A program made the translations under genes and the position numbers. The notes beneath the pieces were generated by a model. That model ran no database searches. It was not told the DNA's origin and saw only the letters and a program-made list of their open reading frames with translations. A stretch of 64,000 bases of DNA from Glaciimonas sp. PAMC28666 (lineage in GTDB: Bacteria; Pseudomonadota; Gammaproteobacteria; Burkholderiales; Burkholderiaceae_D): contig NZ_CP070304.1 in assembly GCF_016917355.1 (NCBI RefSeq), positions 558,001-622,000 of the forward strand. The letters run 5' to 3'. This document shows positions 21,261 through 30,686 of this stretch, in pieces. Numbering within the stretch: position 1 is the stretch's first letter; each line of letters opens with the position of its first letter.

Positions 21261-22457
21261 TTACATCATCGTTGCCAGAGCACATTGACGATAATGCTCT
21301 GCCGCCTTGTCGCCCTGTTCCAAACCTTCGTGCAACTGAGCAAGTTTCAGGTGCGCTTCACGCACAGTGCGTGGTTCGGTTGCATTCGATAAAGCTTGCT
21401 GTAAATGGCGCTGGGCCTTGCCCCACAATTTTTGCTTCAGACAGAACGTGCCAAGCGTCAGCGCTAACTCCGCATCCTGCGGCTCAACGGTTGTCCAGGC
21501 CTCGCATCGTTCAATTTGACTCCGCAACGCGGGCGTTCCTTCGCCTGCAATTGATTCACGATAGACCCGCATTAATCGAACGTCCCACTCCACCATCAGT
21601 GACTTCTCGATCATGTTTCGGGCTTCGTCCTGCATTTCCCGCTGGGTAAAAGCGCGCGCAGCACGAACGACCAGCGATGGCTTGAGGCGATCTTCGGCAG
21701 GAATCGTCAGCCACAAACGCTGTAGTGACTCTGCGTCATGCGATGCATCTTTCAATAAATCGTCATAGGCCAGCTCGCGCAGGCGGCTCGACAGCACGGG
21801 ATTCAACGCGTCATGCTTGTCCAATGTCCTGACAAGTCGCAGGACTTCGGGCCAGTCCTTGGCTTGCTGGTTGGCTTTGAGAGCCAACCGCAACGCTTGG
21901 ATATGGCGAATTCCACTGGCATTTAATTGACTCACAGCTGCCAATGCGGCCTGCGGTTTATGCTCGTCCACCAATAAATTAAGCGTCGTCATCAAACGCG
22001 CGGTTTTCATCGCATCCTTGTCTTCAATACTCGAGAGCCAGATGTCGCGGCGTTCAAACTGTCCCATCCGATGCGCGGCGCGGGCTGCAATCAGCGCAGC
22101 GACGCCAAGGTTGTCGTTTAATTCAGCCGCGCGCGTGGCTGCCTTTTCCGCGTGGCCGAAACGGCCCTCAAACAACGATTTGAGCGCATCACGCAGCGCT
22201 TTATTGGATTTTTCCTCACGCTTGTGGCGACGATAAGAGATGACTTTGCCGGGTAACTTTTGCGTGGTCCGGATTGCGCGGACCAGTATATATAAGGCGA
22301 TAAAGAACAGCGCCTGCAATAAGAGGAAAAAATTCAGCGACAAGTCGATTCGCTTGAAGGAATAAAATAACGCTACGTTACCAACGTTGTAGCGCGCAGC
22401 AACTGCCAAACCTATGGCAGCCGCGAACAGGGCAATGATCCAAAGAAAAAATCGCAT
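21261..22457 (-). CDS. hemY: HemY, inner-membrane TPR protein of heme synthesis operon
   Basis: HemY_N-type protein of 398 residues: two N-terminal membrane helices (about 1-20 and 40-60) followed by a long helical, TPR-like cytoplasmic domain (for example NLGVAALIAARAAHRMGQFERRD and QDAELALTLGTFCLKQKLWGKAQRHLQQAL). This proteobacterial HemY is not the protoporphyrinogen oxidase of Gram-positives; its proposed role is in organising late heme synthesis. It starts 4 bp after the hemX stop and is the last gene before the terminator. Confidence 0.93.
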   Translation of the reverse strand: MRFFLWIIALFAAAIGLAVAARYNVGNVALFYSFKRIDLSLNFFLLLQALFFIALYILVRAIRTTQKLPGKVISYRRHKREEKSNKALRDALKSLFEGRFGHAEKAATRAAELNDNLGVAALIAARAAHRMGQFERRDIWLSSIEDKDAMKTARLMTTLNLLVDEHKPQAALAAVSQLNASGIRHIQALRLALKANQQAKDWPEVLRLVRTLDKHDALNPVLSSRLRELAYDDLLKDASHDAESLQRLWLTIPAEDRLKPSLVVRAARAFTQREMQDEARNMIEKSLMVEWDVRLMRVYRESIAGEGTPALRSQIERCEAWTTVEPQDAELALTLGTFCLKQKLWGKAQRHLQQALSNATEPRTVREAHLKLAQLHEGLEQGDKAAEHYRQCALATMM

Positions 22458-22461
22458 AAAC

Positions 22462-23697
22462 CTATCGCTTGTTTTTGTAAGTACGGATCGCAGCCAAACT
22501 ATCCAGCGTTGGCATATTGATTGACAAATTATTACCTTGTATTTGTTTTAACAGCGCTTGCGCGGTCTGCGTCTGCTTGGCACGCGTATCGAAATATTTG
22601 GTGATGGTTTCTTGCGCCGCGATCAGATCGCTGCGGAAAGCCGATTCATTGTGCGATAACAGTCCAAGCCGCGCGTTCAGCAGGCGCAACTTCAGATTTT
22701 CCCGAGCGTAGTAAGCCTGAGTCGGTGATAGCAGCAACGCATCGGGCGAGTTGACCGTCCGTACCCGTATCAATTGGCTAACCTCACCCCATAAGTCTGC
22801 GGTCCAACTTTTCCAGAGATCCTTAATCACGCCGCTCCAGTCGGTGCTGACGTGGCCGTTTATGGAGGTTGTGTGGTCTGTCGCTGCCTTACTGTCCGAT
22901 TTGCCATCGCGCGTTTTTGAGGCTATCGATCCGGCCGGGTGCGGTCCTTTGCTGTAGAGCTTCTCGACCGGTGGACTGATTGGCGGGCTGACAGGTTCGC
23001 TGGCAATTGCTACCGGCTGGACATCAGACAACAACGGAAGGCTGTCTATTTGACCGATTAAACTATCGAGCCGCACCGCGATGCCGGTGGTATCAAGCGT
23101 CGGTAGCGCTTTCAGACGGTCAATATCATGCGCGATGGCGCTCCGAATAACGACAAATTGCGGTTTGTCGGATCGTGCCAGATTTTTATCGGCATTCTCC
23201 AATGCGATCAAGGCACCCGGCACATTACCGGCCAGCTGCAATTGCTGACTGGCAGTAGACAAGACGTCTTCGACTTCCGACAGCGCCCAATCGTCACCAT
23301 TTTTGGAAAGATCCTGATACAACTGCGCAAGGGCCAGCTGCTGACTCTGCGCTTCAATTTGCTTGTTCTCCAGCACAGCAACCTTTGCCTCGAGTTCTTT
23401 GGTGCCATCCTGGACCGACTTCACCACGACTTTAGTATCGTTGTTAGAGCTATCACCCACTTGTAAGCGGCGCGCCATCTCTGTGCGTAACTTCACGTTT
23501 TCGTTGTGAGAGCTCCACCATTGCGCGGCCAGCAAAACTGTCACAATTAACAGCAGCACATAAACCGTCCGCAACTGCTTATTGGCATTCTTGCCATTAT
23601 TTAAGGCGTATGGCTGCAATACGGGAGTATGCGGCGACGGGTTGACGGTTGGACCAGCGGGCTGGTGCGATGGGGAGGGTGATTGCGGTTCAGTCAT
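22462..23697 (-). CDS. hemX: HemX, membrane protein of the uroporphyrinogen operon
   Basis: 411 residues: a Pro/Ser-rich cytoplasmic N-terminus, one membrane helix (about 44-62, VYVLLLIVTVLLAAQWW), a coiled coil (about 70-120) and a C-terminal HemX domain with VSQLIRVRTVNSPDALLLSP. Often annotated uroporphyrin-III C-methyltransferase, but no SAM-binding methylase motifs are visible, so that function is doubtful. The ATG overlaps the hemD stop (ATGA). Confidence 0.92.
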   Translation of the reverse strand: MTEPQSPSPSHQPAGPTVNPSPHTPVLQPYALNNGKNANKQLRTVYVLLLIVTVLLAAQWWSSHNENVKLRTEMARRLQVGDSSNNDTKVVVKSVQDGTKELEAKVAVLENKQIEAQSQQLALAQLYQDLSKNGDDWALSEVEDVLSTASQQLQLAGNVPGALIALENADKNLARSDKPQFVVIRSAIAHDIDRLKALPTLDTTGIAVRLDSLIGQIDSLPLLSDVQPVAIASEPVSPPISPPVEKLYSKGPHPAGSIASKTRDGKSDSKAATDHTTSINGHVSTDWSGVIKDLWKSWTADLWGEVSQLIRVRTVNSPDALLLSPTQAYYARENLKLRLLNARLGLLSHNESAFRSDLIAAQETITKYFDTRAKQTQTAQALLKQIQGNNLSINMPTLDSLAAIRTYKNKR

Positions 23698-24482
23698 AGT
23701 TCGAATTGTAACGCGTCAAGTAGTCGTCCGTCCCCTGAGCCTGTCAGGGTTACGGTAGTAAATCCTAACGCATGTGCCGTATCGGCAATGCGGGCGTGTG
23801 GAACCAGTAAGTTTTTATGTTGCATTTTTACAACATTCGTATCAGTTTGTGTCACATTTTTCAGCGCAGATACCATTTGCATCAGGTTTCTCAGGGCTTC
23901 CGAACTGGTTACTATCCAGTCGTTTTCAGACATGAGCAAATGCTGCAGTTGCGTCGAAACCGCTGGCGTCATCTCCGGTGCCTGACGGCGGTACGCTGCC
24001 AGTGGCCATACTTCGACCCCATTCGCGCGCAAAGTGTCGGCTAACAATTCGCGTCCGCCATCACCACGTACGATCAATACACGCTTTCCACATAAGCCGG
24101 GCAGGTCCAACGCTTTTAATAAACCCTCAGAGTCCGTTTTCGCGCTGTCGGCCGGACTATAAATAGGTACATTTTGAGCATGGATGCCGTGCCGTGCAAG
24201 TGCCAGTCGGCTCCCTTCGCCCACAATTCCGATGCCCACCCCGGCGGGCCATTGCTGTATGTACTCAAAAGCGGCATCGATTGCATTTGGACTAACAAAC
24301 GCCACCAGTGTAAAGCGATCAAGCTGCGCCAAGGTGGCTTTTAATTCGGTGTCATCGTTCAGCGGAGAAATTTCCAGTAATGGAAAAAAAATCGCTTCTC
24401 CGCCCCGTGCGGTGATCTCTTGCGCCAGCAGTTTCGCCTGTGCCAAAGGCCGGGTTATAACGATCGGCCGCAATCCATTCAT
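23694..24482 (-). CDS. hemD: Uroporphyrinogen-III synthase
   Basis: Closes and isomerises hydroxymethylbilane to uroporphyrinogen III. 262 residues with the two-lobed HemD fold: PIVITRPLAQAKLLAQEITARGG at the N-terminus, FVSPNAIDAAFEYI at the first lobe interface and DWIVTSSEALRNLMQMV near the second. Weakly conserved family, but operon position between hemC and hemX supports it. A repeat-filled 121-bp spacer separates it from hemC. Confidence 0.94.
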   Translation of the reverse strand: MNGLRPIVITRPLAQAKLLAQEITARGGEAIFFPLLEISPLNDDTELKATLAQLDRFTLVAFVSPNAIDAAFEYIQQWPAGVGIGIVGEGSRLALARHGIHAQNVPIYSPADSAKTDSEGLLKALDLPGLCGKRVLIVRGDGGRELLADTLRANGVEVWPLAAYRRQAPEMTPAVSTQLQHLLMSENDWIVTSSEALRNLMQMVSALKNVTQTDTNVVKMQHKNLLVPHARIADTAHALGFTTVTLTGSGDGRLLDALQFEL

Positions 24483-24510
24483 ATTTACCCTACTCCTTCC
24501 GCCGCTGCCT

Positions 24511-24580
24511 CATCGTACATACTTCATCGTACATACTTCATCGTACCTAATTCATCGTGCCTAATTCATCGCACCTGCTC
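24511..24580. repeat. 14-bp tandem repeat x5 in the hemC-hemD spacer
   Basis: Units start with CATCG: CATCGTACATACTT twice (24511-24538), CATCGTACCTAATT, CATCGTGCCTAATT, then a diverged unit beginning CATCGCACCT. It lies wholly between two genes of one operon, so it is transcribed as part of the hem mRNA. Confidence 0.92.
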
Positions 24581-24603
24581 TTGATCAACTGCAAACGTTC
24601 GGC

Positions 24604-25572
24604 TCAAGCGTCCTCGGCGAAGTCGACTTTACACGCCTCCAAAATTGCCGCCGCCCCTTGCTCTTCAAGTAATATGGCAATCCGCTTTCCCAACGCTTCG
24701 GGAGCATCAGCGGCACCAATGATATCGGCGGTGACTGTACGTAAACCGTCGGGAGTCCCAATCATTGCGCGCAAACGCATATCGTGGCCTTCGATCGTTG
24801 CAAACGCTGCCAGAGGAATCTGGCAACTACCGCCAAAAACGCGCGATAAGGTCCGTTCAGCAGTGACGGCTTGAGACGTCGGCAAATGATTCAAGAGTGC
24901 CAATGCGCGCTGCAGGTCTTCTCGACCTTCGCAGATTTCAATTGCCATTGCACCCTGACCGGGGGCAGGAAGACTTTGTTCCGGCGCAATCACCGCTTTA
25001 ATTCGTTCAGGCAGCCCCAGACGCTTCAAACCCGCTGCGGCAAGAATAATAGCTGCATATTCACCGTTATCCAGTTTTCCCAAGCGCGTATCGAGATTGC
25101 CGCGCAATGGTTTGATCACGAGATGCGGAAAGCGTGCGGCAATCAACGCCTGACGCCGTAAACTACTGGTACCGACAATCGCACCTGCGGGCAACGCGCC
25201 AAGAGAAGCGTAGTCATTCGACACAAAAGCATCGCGTGGGTCTTCCCGCTCCAACACTGCCGCAAGCGTAAAGCCTGCTGGCAAATCCATCGGCATATCC
25301 TTCAACGAATGCACCGCTAAATCGGCGCGGCCTTCTGCCATGGCGACTTCCAGCTCCTTGACAAAAAGCCCCTTCCCTCCAACTTTAGATAACGTCCGGT
25401 CAAGAATTTGATCTCCGCGCGTTGTCATGCCAAGTATTTCGATGACGCAGTCCGGATATAATTCAAGCAATCTGTCGCGCACGTGTTCGGCCTGCCACAT
25501 GGCTAAGCGACTTTCGCGGGAGGCAATTATTAATCTGGTAGGGGGAGAAATTTTCAACACAAACTCTTTCAT
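24604..25572 (-). CDS. hemC: Porphobilinogen deaminase (hydroxymethylbilane synthase)
   Basis: Polymerises four porphobilinogens to hydroxymethylbilane. 322 residues. Motifs: [52 protein letters not shown], the dipyrromethane cofactor Cys250 in [12 protein letters not shown], and [12 protein letters not shown]. First gene of the hemCDXY unit, divergent from ppc across 361 bp. Confidence 0.96.
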   Translation of the reverse strand: MKEFVLKISPPTRLIIASRESRLAMWQAEHVRDRLLELYPDCVIEILGMTTRGDQILDRTLSKVGGKGLFVKELEVAMAEGRADLAVHSLKDMPMDLPAGFTLAAVLEREDPRDAFVSNDYASLGALPAGAIVGTSSLRRQALIAARFPHLVIKPLRGNLDTRLGKLDNGEYAAIILAAAGLKRLGLPERIKAVIAPEQSLPAPGQGAMAIEICEGREDLQRALALLNHLPTSQAVTAERTLSRVFGGSCQIPLAAFATIEGHDMRLRAMIGTPDGLRTVTADIIGAADAPEALGKRIAILLEEQGAAAILEACKVDFAEDA

Positions 25573-25933
25573 GTTTTATCAAAGCAGCCAGATCTGGCGT
25601 TATCCGCACCGTCAGGACGCGTGCTCTCGGAGCAAATTCTAGCATGCGCACTTTTATCTCCGTACTAACAATCTTTGGAAAAGGCATCTGACAACCCTAT
25701 TTTTGCGCTTTAGCGGTTAATCGGCGAGATCGTAGTGTCGTTCGTCGTGTCGCTAAAGAGCATTTCAAAACACGAACACCCTTTAATGGGCCTGAGTATT
25801 GTTAATTGAACTGCTATTCGATCCTTAATTGAGTTACTGTCTAAGTCTTTGGTTGTAATCGAGCTGACAAGTTTATCGTTGGCTAATCTATATCTATCTA
25901 TATTCCTTTAGAAAAGCAGACAGCACGTCCACC
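25573..25933. other. Divergent promoter region hemC / ppc
   Basis: 361 bp without a gene. A TAGAAT hexamer on the minus strand (25636-25641) is a candidate -10 for hemC; the plus side near 25890-25915 is T/A-rich with several TATCTA-like hexamers before ppc. No operator palindrome stood out. Confidence 0.4.
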
Positions 25934-28816
25934 ATGGCAAAACACCCGACCCCCTCCCCATCTACCGCTCGCACCAAGAGTTCCCTTCCAAATAAAGACG
26001 CTCCGCTTAAAGAAGACATCCGCTTATTAGGACGTCTGCTAGGCGATGTCTTGCGCGATCAGGAGGGCGATGCTGTATTCGACGTAGTCGAAACAATTCG
26101 TCAGACCGCCGTCCGTTTCCGCCGCGAATCAGATCAGCAAGCCGGAGCCGATCTCGATAAATTATTGAAAAAACTGACGCGTGACCAGACCAATTCTGTT
26201 GTCCGTGCATTTTCGTATTTCTCCCATTTGGCAAATATTGCCGAAGATCAGCACCACAATCGCCGCCGCCGCGCCCATTTGCTGGCTGGATCAGCTGCGC
26301 AGCCTGGCAGCGTTGCCCATGCGTTGACCAAACTTGATGATGCTGGCGTCTCCGGCGTTACGGTGCGCAACTTTCTGAAAGATGCCCTCATTTCGCCTGT
26401 ATTGACCGCGCATCCGACTGAAGTACAGCGCAAGAGTATTCTCGATGCCGAGCGAGAAATTGCCCGGCTTTTAGCTGATCGTGACCAGCCGCACACCCCA
26501 AAAGAATTACGCGATAACAGCGAACTCTTACGCGGACGTATCGCCACTTTGTGGCAGACCCGCATGTTGCGCTATTCGAAGCTTACCGTCGCCGATGAGA
26601 TAGAAAACGCCCTGTCCTATCACCGAATCACTTTTTTACGCGAATTGCCGGCGTTGTACGATGACATAGAATCCGAAATCGCCACCCAGTTTCCGACCCG
26701 CGCCCGTCAATCCGGCGCCATCGCGCCGTTAGCTCCCTTCGTGCAGATGGGAAGCTGGATCGGCGGAGACCGTGATGGCAATCCGAATGTCAACGCTGGC
26801 ACCATGCAGCATGCGTTGCAACGGCAATCAACCACGATCCTCGACTTCTATCTTGAAGAAGTACATCAATTAGGGGCTGAACTCTCCGTCTCAACCCTGA
26901 TGGTTGGGGTTAGCCCAGAGTTAGAGGCATTGGCGCAATCTTCGCCGGATACCTCAGACCATCGTTCTGACGAACCCTATCGCCGTGCGTTGATTGGCAT
27001 TTACGCCAGACTCGCTGCCACTGCACGCGATCTCGGCGCCACCAATATCTTGCGCAACGAAGTGGGTGCTGCTTCCCACTACATCACCGTGTCTGAATTT
27101 ACGCAAGAACTGCAAATCATCGAGGACTCGTTGGTCGCCAATCATGGTGGAGCACTTGTCAAGCCTCGCTTGTCCACTCTTAAGCGTGCCAGCCAAATTT
27201 TCGGTTTTCACCTGGCTTCACTTGACATGCGCCAAAGCTCTGATGTCCATGAACGCGTACTCACTGAGTTGTTCGCGCGCTCGAATGTGGAACCACACTA
27301 CAATCAACTCAACGAAGACAAAAAAATCGTTCTGCTGTTAGCCAAATTATCGAATCCGCGCCCGCTTTTTTCTCAGTATATTAACTACTCTGACGAGACC
27401 AATTCAGAGCTAAGCATCCTGCGCATGGCGCGTGAAATTCGGCAGCGCTACGGTGCACGTGCGATTCGGAACTACATCATCTCGCACACTGAAACCGTGT
27501 CTGACCTGCTTGAAGTCATGGTGCTGCAACAAGAAACCGGATTGGTGCGTATCCCATTGGATGCGGTCGATCTGGACACCAAGGCAGTCGCCAACAGTGA
27601 ACCGGAGTTAATGGTCATTCCGTTATTTGAAACCATCCCGGACCTGCGCGCTGCCGCCGAGATAATGCAAAACTGGATGGCACTTCCGCCGGTAGCCAGA
27701 CTCATCGTCGAACAAGGCCGTCTGCAAGAAGTCATGCTCGGGTATTCGGACTCAAATAAAGACGGTGGCTTCCTGACCTCAAATTGGGAACTGTATAAAG
27801 CAGAAATCGAACTGGTGCGGGTATTCAACACAGCGGGCGTAAAACTGCGGCTGTTCCACGGACGGGGCGGCACAGTTGGTCGTGGCGGCGGTCCAAGCTA
27901 CCAAGCCATCCTGGCGCAACCGCCTGGCACCGTGAATGGTCAAATTCGGTTAACTGAACAAGGTGAAATTATTGCGTCAAAGTTTTCTAATCCAGAAATC
28001 GGACGACGCAATCTGGAACTGCTGGTAGCGGCAACATTGGAAGCCAGTCTGATGCCGCATACTGCGGTCGGCAAACAAGCCCAAAAGCTCAGCGAATTCG
28101 AACAATTAATGGACGGATTATCAGAGCGCGCCTATCAGGCCTACCGCCATCTGGTCTACGAAACGCCCGGATTTACCGATTATTTCTTTGAAGCGACGCC
28201 CATCGCAGAAATCGCAGAACTGAATATTGGTTCGCGTCCCGCTTCTCGCAAGTCAACCCGCCGGATTGAAGATTTACGGGCGATTCCATGGGGATTCTCG
28301 TGGGGACAATGCCGTCTATTGTTACCGGGATGGTATGGTTTTGGGAGCGCGCTATCAGGATGGCTGAACGAAGACGATGCCAAAAGCAAAGCCCAGAAAA
28401 TGACGCTATTGCGCACCATGTATAAAGAATGGCCGTTTTTTGCCACGCTATTGTCGAACATGGATATGGTGCTTTCCAAAACCGATCTGGCGGTGGCGTC
28501 GCGTTACGCGGCATTGGTGACTGATAGAAAATTGCGGAATAGCATTTTCAAACGCATCTCTCAGGAACATGAACTCACCAGCGGCTTGCTGTCGTCCATC
28601 ACCGGTGCCAAGGAACGACTTGCGAACAATCCGTTGCTGGCACGCTCCATAAAAAATCGCTTCGCCTATCTCGATCCACTGAATCACTTGCAGGTGGAGC
28701 TAATCAAACGTCATCGCAGTGTCACGGCATCAGGCAAAACGACTGAAGAGCGGGTTAAGCGTGGGATTCATTTAAGCATCAACGGCATCGCAGCGGGATT
28801 GCGAAATACCGGTTAA
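25934..28816 (+). CDS. ppc: Phosphoenolpyruvate carboxylase
   Basis: Anaplerotic carboxylation of PEP to oxaloacetate. 960 residues. Catalytic His160 in [13 protein letters not shown]; further signatures [34 protein letters not shown], the glycine-rich [16 protein letters not shown] and [20 protein letters not shown]. The C-terminus [13 protein letters not shown] is the conserved end of the family. Divergent from hemC, a common betaproteobacterial arrangement. Confidence 0.97.
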   Translation: MAKHPTPSPSTARTKSSLPNKDAPLKEDIRLLGRLLGDVLRDQEGDAVFDVVETIRQTAVRFRRESDQQAGADLDKLLKKLTRDQTNSVVRAFSYFSHLANIAEDQHHNRRRRAHLLAGSAAQPGSVAHALTKLDDAGVSGVTVRNFLKDALISPVLTAHPTEVQRKSILDAEREIARLLADRDQPHTPKELRDNSELLRGRIATLWQTRMLRYSKLTVADEIENALSYHRITFLRELPALYDDIESEIATQFPTRARQSGAIAPLAPFVQMGSWIGGDRDGNPNVNAGTMQHALQRQSTTILDFYLEEVHQLGAELSVSTLMVGVSPELEALAQSSPDTSDHRSDEPYRRALIGIYARLAATARDLGATNILRNEVGAASHYITVSEFTQELQIIEDSLVANHGGALVKPRLSTLKRASQIFGFHLASLDMRQSSDVHERVLTELFARSNVEPHYNQLNEDKKIVLLLAKLSNPRPLFSQYINYSDETNSELSILRMAREIRQRYGARAIRNYIISHTETVSDLLEVMVLQQETGLVRIPLDAVDLDTKAVANSEPELMVIPLFETIPDLRAAAEIMQNWMALPPVARLIVEQGRLQEVMLGYSDSNKDGGFLTSNWELYKAEIELVRVFNTAGVKLRLFHGRGGTVGRGGGPSYQAILAQPPGTVNGQIRLTEQGEIIASKFSNPEIGRRNLELLVAATLEASLMPHTAVGKQAQKLSEFEQLMDGLSERAYQAYRHLVYETPGFTDYFFEATPIAEIAELNIGSRPASRKSTRRIEDLRAIPWGFSWGQCRLLLPGWYGFGSALSGWLNEDDAKSKAQKMTLLRTMYKEWPFFATLLSNMDMVLSKTDLAVASRYAALVTDRKLRNSIFKRISQEHELTSGLLSSITGAKERLANNPLLARSIKNRFAYLDPLNHLQVELIKRHRSVTASGKTTEERVKRGIHLSINGIAAGLRNTG

Positions 28817-28856
28817 CGCGCGGATTGCATTCATCGCCCCCAACACGGGCAAGAAA

Positions 28857-28899
28857 CGAAAATCCGACTATATCAACCCGTTGATGTAGTCGGATTTTT
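28857..28899 (+). terminator. ppc: Intrinsic terminator of ppc
   Basis: A long near-perfect stem: AAAATCCGACTATATCAAC (28859-28877), loop CCG, then its complement ending GTCGGATTTTT (to 28899) with one wobble. The A run on the other side could also allow function on the minus strand. Confidence 0.9.
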
Positions 28900-29129
28900 G
28901 TTTGCCTCAAGCGAATCGCAAATCCGCCAGTGCGGTAAGCGCTTGTCGAAAATGGTGCCTGGATTGCCAATTTCCATTTCGTGATCTGAAAAATGTCACT
29001 TCGCATCTGGCATCCCTGAATTATCTGAACCGTTTTGTAAGTCTCAGGTTTTTCTCTCGAAAAAATAGATAAGCCCACATCGTTTTAGGAAATGTCTCGT
29101 ATCCGTACATTGACGCTAACTATACAGTT

Positions 29130-29159
29130 CTCCCATACACAATTATTCATAAATGGGAG
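29130..29159 (+). promoter_or_regulatory. Stem that would hide the Shine-Dalgarno of the response regulator
   Basis: CTCCCAT (29130-29136) is perfectly complementary to ATGGGAG (29153-29159), with a 16-nt A/T-rich loop. The 3' arm contains the GGGAG ribosome-binding site used by the ATG at 29165 and also the alternative ATG at 29153. Confidence 0.5.
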
Positions 29160-29164
29160 CGAAA

Positions 29165-29848
29165 ATGTATCATACGAAATTTTCACTAGGCAACAGAATT
29201 CGGGTTGCCATTGCGGATGATCACCCTCTCACACTATCGGGTCTCAACCTATTGGTGCGGCAATGCGAAAATATGGTCGTCATCGGCCTCGCTGTAAGTC
29301 CCGGCTCACTTTTCGAGGTCTTGAGGAAAGCAGACTGTGACGTTCTGGTCACGGATCTATCGATGCCAGTCGAAAACGAAATTGATGGATTAGAAATGAT
29401 ACGCACGATACGGCTTCAATTTCCGACAGTTGCAGTAGTCATTCTGACGGCAACCAGAAAACCTGCGCTCTATCATGCGTTATTAACGTTAGGGGTGTGT
29501 GCGATTGTTCACAAGAAAGGGGAAAGCGCAGAAATTGCGGAGGCCATCAATAAAGCCTGTGAAGGCAAAGTATTTCTGGGGCAAAGCAGCGCTGAACTGA
29601 TGAAGCAAGAGCAGCTAATCACGGTAGAGGAGCGGGATGCACGGCAAAGTTTAACTTCACGAGAGGTGGGAATATTGCGCCTTTTTTCAACAGGTATTTC
29701 AGCAAATGAGATAGCTAAAAAAATTCATCGCAGCATTAAAACGATTAGTCACCATAAGCGCTCGGCAATGGTCAAATTAAAATTGGAGACGGACCTTCAA
29801 CTCATGCGCTATTTTGCCGAAAATAGGCTCGACGATCATCTGGATTAA
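29165..29848 (+). CDS. RcsB-like LuxR-family response regulator (orphan)
   Basis: Receiver domain with acidic pair D18/D19 and phospho-acceptor D64 (VLVTDLSMP), then a LuxR/NarL helix-turn-helix (LTSREVGILRLFSTGISANEIAKKI, then RSIKTISHHKRSAMVKL). The RSIKTIS...KSAM-type recognition helix and TDLSMP context resemble RcsB/BvgA-type regulators. 227 residues from the ATG at 29165, which has GGGAG six bases upstream; an ATG at 29153 is in frame. No histidine kinase lies nearby, so the partner is unknown. Confidence 0.9.
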   Translation: MYHTKFSLGNRIRVAIADDHPLTLSGLNLLVRQCENMVVIGLAVSPGSLFEVLRKADCDVLVTDLSMPVENEIDGLEMIRTIRLQFPTVAVVILTATRKPALYHALLTLGVCAIVHKKGESAEIAEAINKACEGKVFLGQSSAELMKQEQLITVEERDARQSLTSREVGILRLFSTGISANEIAKKIHRSIKTISHHKRSAMVKLKLETDLQLMRYFAENRLDDHLD

Positions 29849-30083
29849 TTAATTTAAAATACGCAGAGCAAGGCCAGAATACGGCCTTTATCAGCTCTGT
29901 CATTCGATCAAGTGCATGTCATTGCCTCGGCGTTCGCTTTATCTCACATGGCGAGACCACGCCCCATCGACAATGTAATCAAATAGTCCTCAATTCAATC
30001 ATCATGAACGAACAAAAAACCAGACTACTTCATAACTTCCGGGCGCAGCCTAGGGAGCAAAGTATAGCCAGTTGCCGTGAGAC

Positions 30084-30572
30084 CTAAAGTAACCGCTGCA
30101 AGAACATGGCCGAGCCCATTTCGGGGTCCAGCTCATAATTGATAAAACCGCACGACTTATACAAGCCGCGGGCGGGCGCGTTACCTTCTAATACTTCCAG
30201 CGTCACTTTGCAGCAGCCAAGCTTTTCCGCAAGACTCGTCGCGTGCTCGACTAATTGTCGCCCTATGCCCCTCCCCTGAAATTGAGGCGATACTGCGAGA
30301 TCGTGGATATTCAGTAGAGGTTGACAAGAAAACGTCGAAAAGCCTTCCATACAAATGGCTAATCCCGCTGGCGCGTTTCCTACGAAAGCCAGTAAGGGCT
30401 GAATTGCACTTCTTTTTTTAAATGCAGAGATTAAATTTTCTTTTGCAAAATCGGAAAGCGGGTGGTTACCACCCATGCGATCAGATGCGTACATATCGAG
30501 TAAATTGACTATGGCCTGCGCATGCTGAGGATTATTTAAATCTGCGCTGACTATCTTGATTATTTCTTTCAT
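30084..30572 (-). CDS. GNAT-family N-acetyltransferase
   Basis: 162 residues with the GNAT acetyl-CoA motif A: LAVSPQFQGRGIGRQLVEHATSLAE, followed by VTLEVLEGNAPARGLYKSCGFI. The substrate cannot be predicted. Divergent from the deaminase gene at 30687, sharing a 114-bp promoter region that contains a perfect palindrome. Confidence 0.88.
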   Translation of the reverse strand: MKEIIKIVSADLNNPQHAQAIVNLLDMYASDRMGGNHPLSDFAKENLISAFKKRSAIQPLLAFVGNAPAGLAICMEGFSTFSCQPLLNIHDLAVSPQFQGRGIGRQLVEHATSLAEKLGCCKVTLEVLEGNAPARGLYKSCGFINYELDPEMGSAMFLQRLL

Positions 30573-30630
30573 GGATTCGCTTTAACTGAAGTTGCCTGAC
30601 GTTAATTTATCACCTTATTTTTATGGCGTG

Positions 30631-30654
30631 GCCATGATTCTGTAGAATCATGGC
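30631..30654. promoter_or_regulatory. 24-bp perfect palindrome in the deaminase promoter
   Basis: GCCATGATTCT (30631-30641), two central bases GT, AGAATCATGGC (30644-30654): arms of 11 bp with no mismatch. A -10-like TAGAAT (30643-30648) lies inside it, so a bound dimer would block transcription of the gene starting at 30687. No U tract follows on either strand, which argues against a terminator. Confidence 0.75.
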
Positions 30655-30686
30655 ATATCCAATCTACTCGTATTTTTACAATCACC

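Noticed and set aside
20908-21285. 125-codon minus-strand frame between hemY and the CBS-domain gene
   Set aside because: It runs through the hem terminator and overlaps hemY, has no ribosome-binding site and no recognisable protein features.
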